DNA from: an uncultured Sphingomonadales bacterium
GTDB taxonomy: Bacteria > Pseudomonadota > Alphaproteobacteria > Sphingomonadales > Sphingomonadaceae
DNA: 64,000 bases
NCBI GenBank assembly: GCA_903821605.1
Contig: CAIJLZ010000012.1
Coordinates: 1-64,000, forward strand
Direction of reading: 5' to 3'
Shown: in pieces, positions 62,738 through 64,000 of the stretch
Layout: the number at the start of each line of letters is the position of its first letter
Position numbering within the stretch: position 1 is the first letter of the stretch
Notes under the pieces: generated by a model
Databases searched by the model: none
Told to the model about the DNA's origin: nothing
Seen by the model: only the letters and a program-made list of their open reading frames with translations
Translations under genes and position numbers: made by a program

Positions 62738-63564
62738 TCGCCCAACCATTCGGTTGCGATCTCACCCCTATGCCCCTCGGGCGCCAGCGCGGCGCGCAGG
62801 GCGTCCAGCAGAGGCGGCAGTGCCTGCATAAAGGCGTAGGGCGGGTTGACGATATAAAGGCCTGCGCCGTTATAGATGCCGGGCTGATCGCTATCGTACA
62901 GCCAATGCTCCACGCACAGCAATTTCGGAATGCCGAGCTTGCGTAACTGCTCCTTCCACCGCCAATGCGTGGCGCGGTCTTTCAGCGGATACCAGATCAC
63001 CGTCACGCCATGCGCCCATTTGCGGTGAGCCGCGGCAAGGGTAGCTGTAATACGCGCGCGTTCGTCTGTCTGCTCATACGGCGGGTCAACCACCACCACG
63101 CCGCGCGCGGTACGGGGCGGCAGCATCGCCAGCCAAAACTCATAGGCGTCGCGCTCATGCACGGCAGCGGATGTGCCGCGCATCACGCCGCGCAGGGCAT
63201 AGACATCCTCGGGATGCTTTTCGTTCAGGATCAGGAAATCCTGCGGGCGCAGAAGCTGCGCCAGAATTTGCGGCGAGCCGGGATAGAACTGCGGCTCGGC
63301 CCCAACATTCACCGCCTGTACGGCGGCGCGGTAGTCGTTCAGCAAGGGGTTCAGGTCGGCAAAGGCTCGCAGCACGCCCTGCGTGGATTCGCCGGTGCGT
63401 TGGGAGTCCTCGCCGTTCAGGTCGTACAGCCCGCAACCGGCGTGGGTGTCGATCAGGGTCAGCGCGCTTTGTTTATGCTGCAAGGCCCGCACGAGGGCGA
63501 TCAGCAGGCCGTGCTTCACGACATCGGCGCTATTGCCGGCATGGAAGGAATGGCGATAATTCAT
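62734..63564 (-). CDS. rlmJ: 23S rRNA (adenine-N6)-methyltransferase RlmJ
   Basis: 276 residues, the length of E. coli RlmJ. It methylates adenine 2030 of 23S rRNA. The N-terminus MNYRHSFHAGNSADVVKHGL is nearly universal in the family. The SAM-binding region is TLIDTHAGCGLYDL (about 37-50), and the catalytic DPPYEQTDE lies near residue 165 (Asp-Pro-Pro-Tyr). It is a single housekeeping gene between accessory blocks. Start codon and length are well supported. Confidence 0.93.
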   Translation of the reverse strand: MNYRHSFHAGNSADVVKHGLLIALVRALQHKQSALTLIDTHAGCGLYDLNGEDSQRTGESTQGVLRAFADLNPLLNDYRAAVQAVNVGAEPQFYPGSPQILAQLLRPQDFLILNEKHPEDVYALRGVMRGTSAAVHERDAYEFWLAMLPPRTARGVVVVDPPYEQTDERARITATLAAAHRKWAHGVTVIWYPLKDRATHWRWKEQLRKLGIPKLLCVEHWLYDSDQPGIYNGAGLYIVNPPYAFMQALPPLLDALRAALAPEGHRGEIATEWLGD

Positions 63565-63849
63565 AGTGACTCAAAATCCTGACGATCGACCTTTGTCCGG
63601 GCTGCTGGGCGCGGAAACCGAGCAAGGCGATTGAAGTGACCAATTCGGTGCTCGTATAGAGGCGGACGAAAACATTCAAAGCACTTCTGCGGGAGGCTTC
63701 ATGCCCGCGTTGACGATCGCGACCAGCGGCGGAGCAGTAAGACTCCGGGCGCGTGGAAATGTTCGCGTCAGCGTCTGCTTGTGTCAGGAACAGACGTGCA
63801 TCCGCTCAATTTAGGATGGCTTAGGCGGAGGCGGCGATAAATCGGGTAG
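63565..63849. other. Gap between rlmJ and the IS6 remnant
   Basis: No gene is supported in 285 bases. A 38-codon frame from 63701 (MPALTIATSGGAVRLRARGN) has no recognisable relative. The IS6 terminal repeat could not be located. Confidence 0.4.
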
Positions 63850-64000
63850 ATGCGCAAGTCCGATAACGCTTTCCGCCAGTTTAACTCCTCGCCCGAAGTC
63901 ATCCGCTTGGCGGCGCACCCCCGCTGTCACTGCGCATTGTCGAAGACCTGCTGTTCGAGCGGGGGATCAACATCTGCCACGAGACGGTTCGGTTTTGGTG
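63850..64000 (+). pseudogene. IS6-family transposase, frameshifted, running out of the window
   Basis: Starts MRKSDNAFRQFNSSPEVIRL, the same layout as the element at 54198 (FRHLNSSPEIIRL). The following MMYVRFPLSL segment is altered: bases are missing and the frame shifts near 63920, after which PLSLRIVEDLLFERGINICH and ETVRFW continue in another frame to the window end. Same orientation as the 54 kb copy, but a different IS6 member judging by the substitutions. Confidence 0.8.

Overview
The window looks like an accessory region of a sphingomonad-type alphaproteobacterium (Sphingobium, Novosphingobium or Sphingomonas). This is inferred from the high-GC coding style, the large TonB-dependent receptor with its typical plug start, the serine recombinase/DUF2924 cassette, and the mix of short-chain dehydrogenases, acyl-CoA enzymes and flavoproteins. 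No rRNA operon, tRNA gene or CRISPR array is visible.

Layout. 1-8.7 kb: an apparently complete IS3-family element, a magnesium P-type ATPase (mgtA), small unknown ORFs, a decayed IS3-family end, a three-gene MacAB/Dev-type export operon on the minus strand, and a diverged second copy of the mgtA 3' end. 8.7-17.1 kb: one tight minus-strand operon dabB-dabA-PII-like-DUF6671-cysD-ilvD-bioD, joining a DAB-type inorganic carbon accumulation system to three assimilation enzymes, with a divergent LysR regulator. 18.2-19.2 kb: pyrC. 19.3-23.9 kb: a recombinase cassette (serine recombinase, DUF2924, DUF5681, ParB-methyltransferase fusion).

24.0-26.7 kb: a piece of a beta-oxidation operon (acyl-CoA dehydrogenase, APH-like kinase, start of an enoyl-CoA hydratase) bordered by a mosaic of gene fragments. 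26.7-54.1 kb: a catabolic island. It holds a 2-oxoacid dehydrogenase with a Baeyer-Villiger-like monooxygenase, an old-yellow-enzyme reductase, two MFS carriers, five SDRs, an alpha/beta hydrolase, DUF1214, two tandem Lrp/AsnC regulators, a 3-ketosteroid-dehydrogenase-like flavoprotein, three SnoaL-like proteins, a sulfotransferase, a COQ4-like protein, a TonB receptor, an MDR dehydrogenase and a two-domain VOC protein. A recurring ACGCAAAA-type half-site, at two loci arranged as long inverted repeats, lies in the control regions of most operons from 31 to 47 kb. This points to one regulon around the Lrp pair. The enzyme set fits uptake and ring opening of a hydrophobic alicyclic or steroid/terpenoid-like compound; the substrate is not known.

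54.2-64 kb: a decayed IS6-family transposase, a truncated ADP-ribosylglycohydrolase, a second piece of the beta-oxidation operon (SDR, thiolase, nitronate-monooxygenase-like protein, enoyl-CoA hydratase, decayed CoA transferase) with a divergent TetR regulator, another acyl-CoA dehydrogenase, small unknown genes, rlmJ, and the start of another decayed IS6-family transposase.

The two beta-oxidation pieces appear to come from the same kind of operon. Both contain the same SDR/acyl-CoA-dehydrogenase gene junction as a 104-bp near-identical direct repeat. The piece at 24 kb holds the start of an enoyl-CoA hydratase and the piece at 59 kb holds the end of one. The region has therefore been reshaped by deletion and recombination around the catabolic island.
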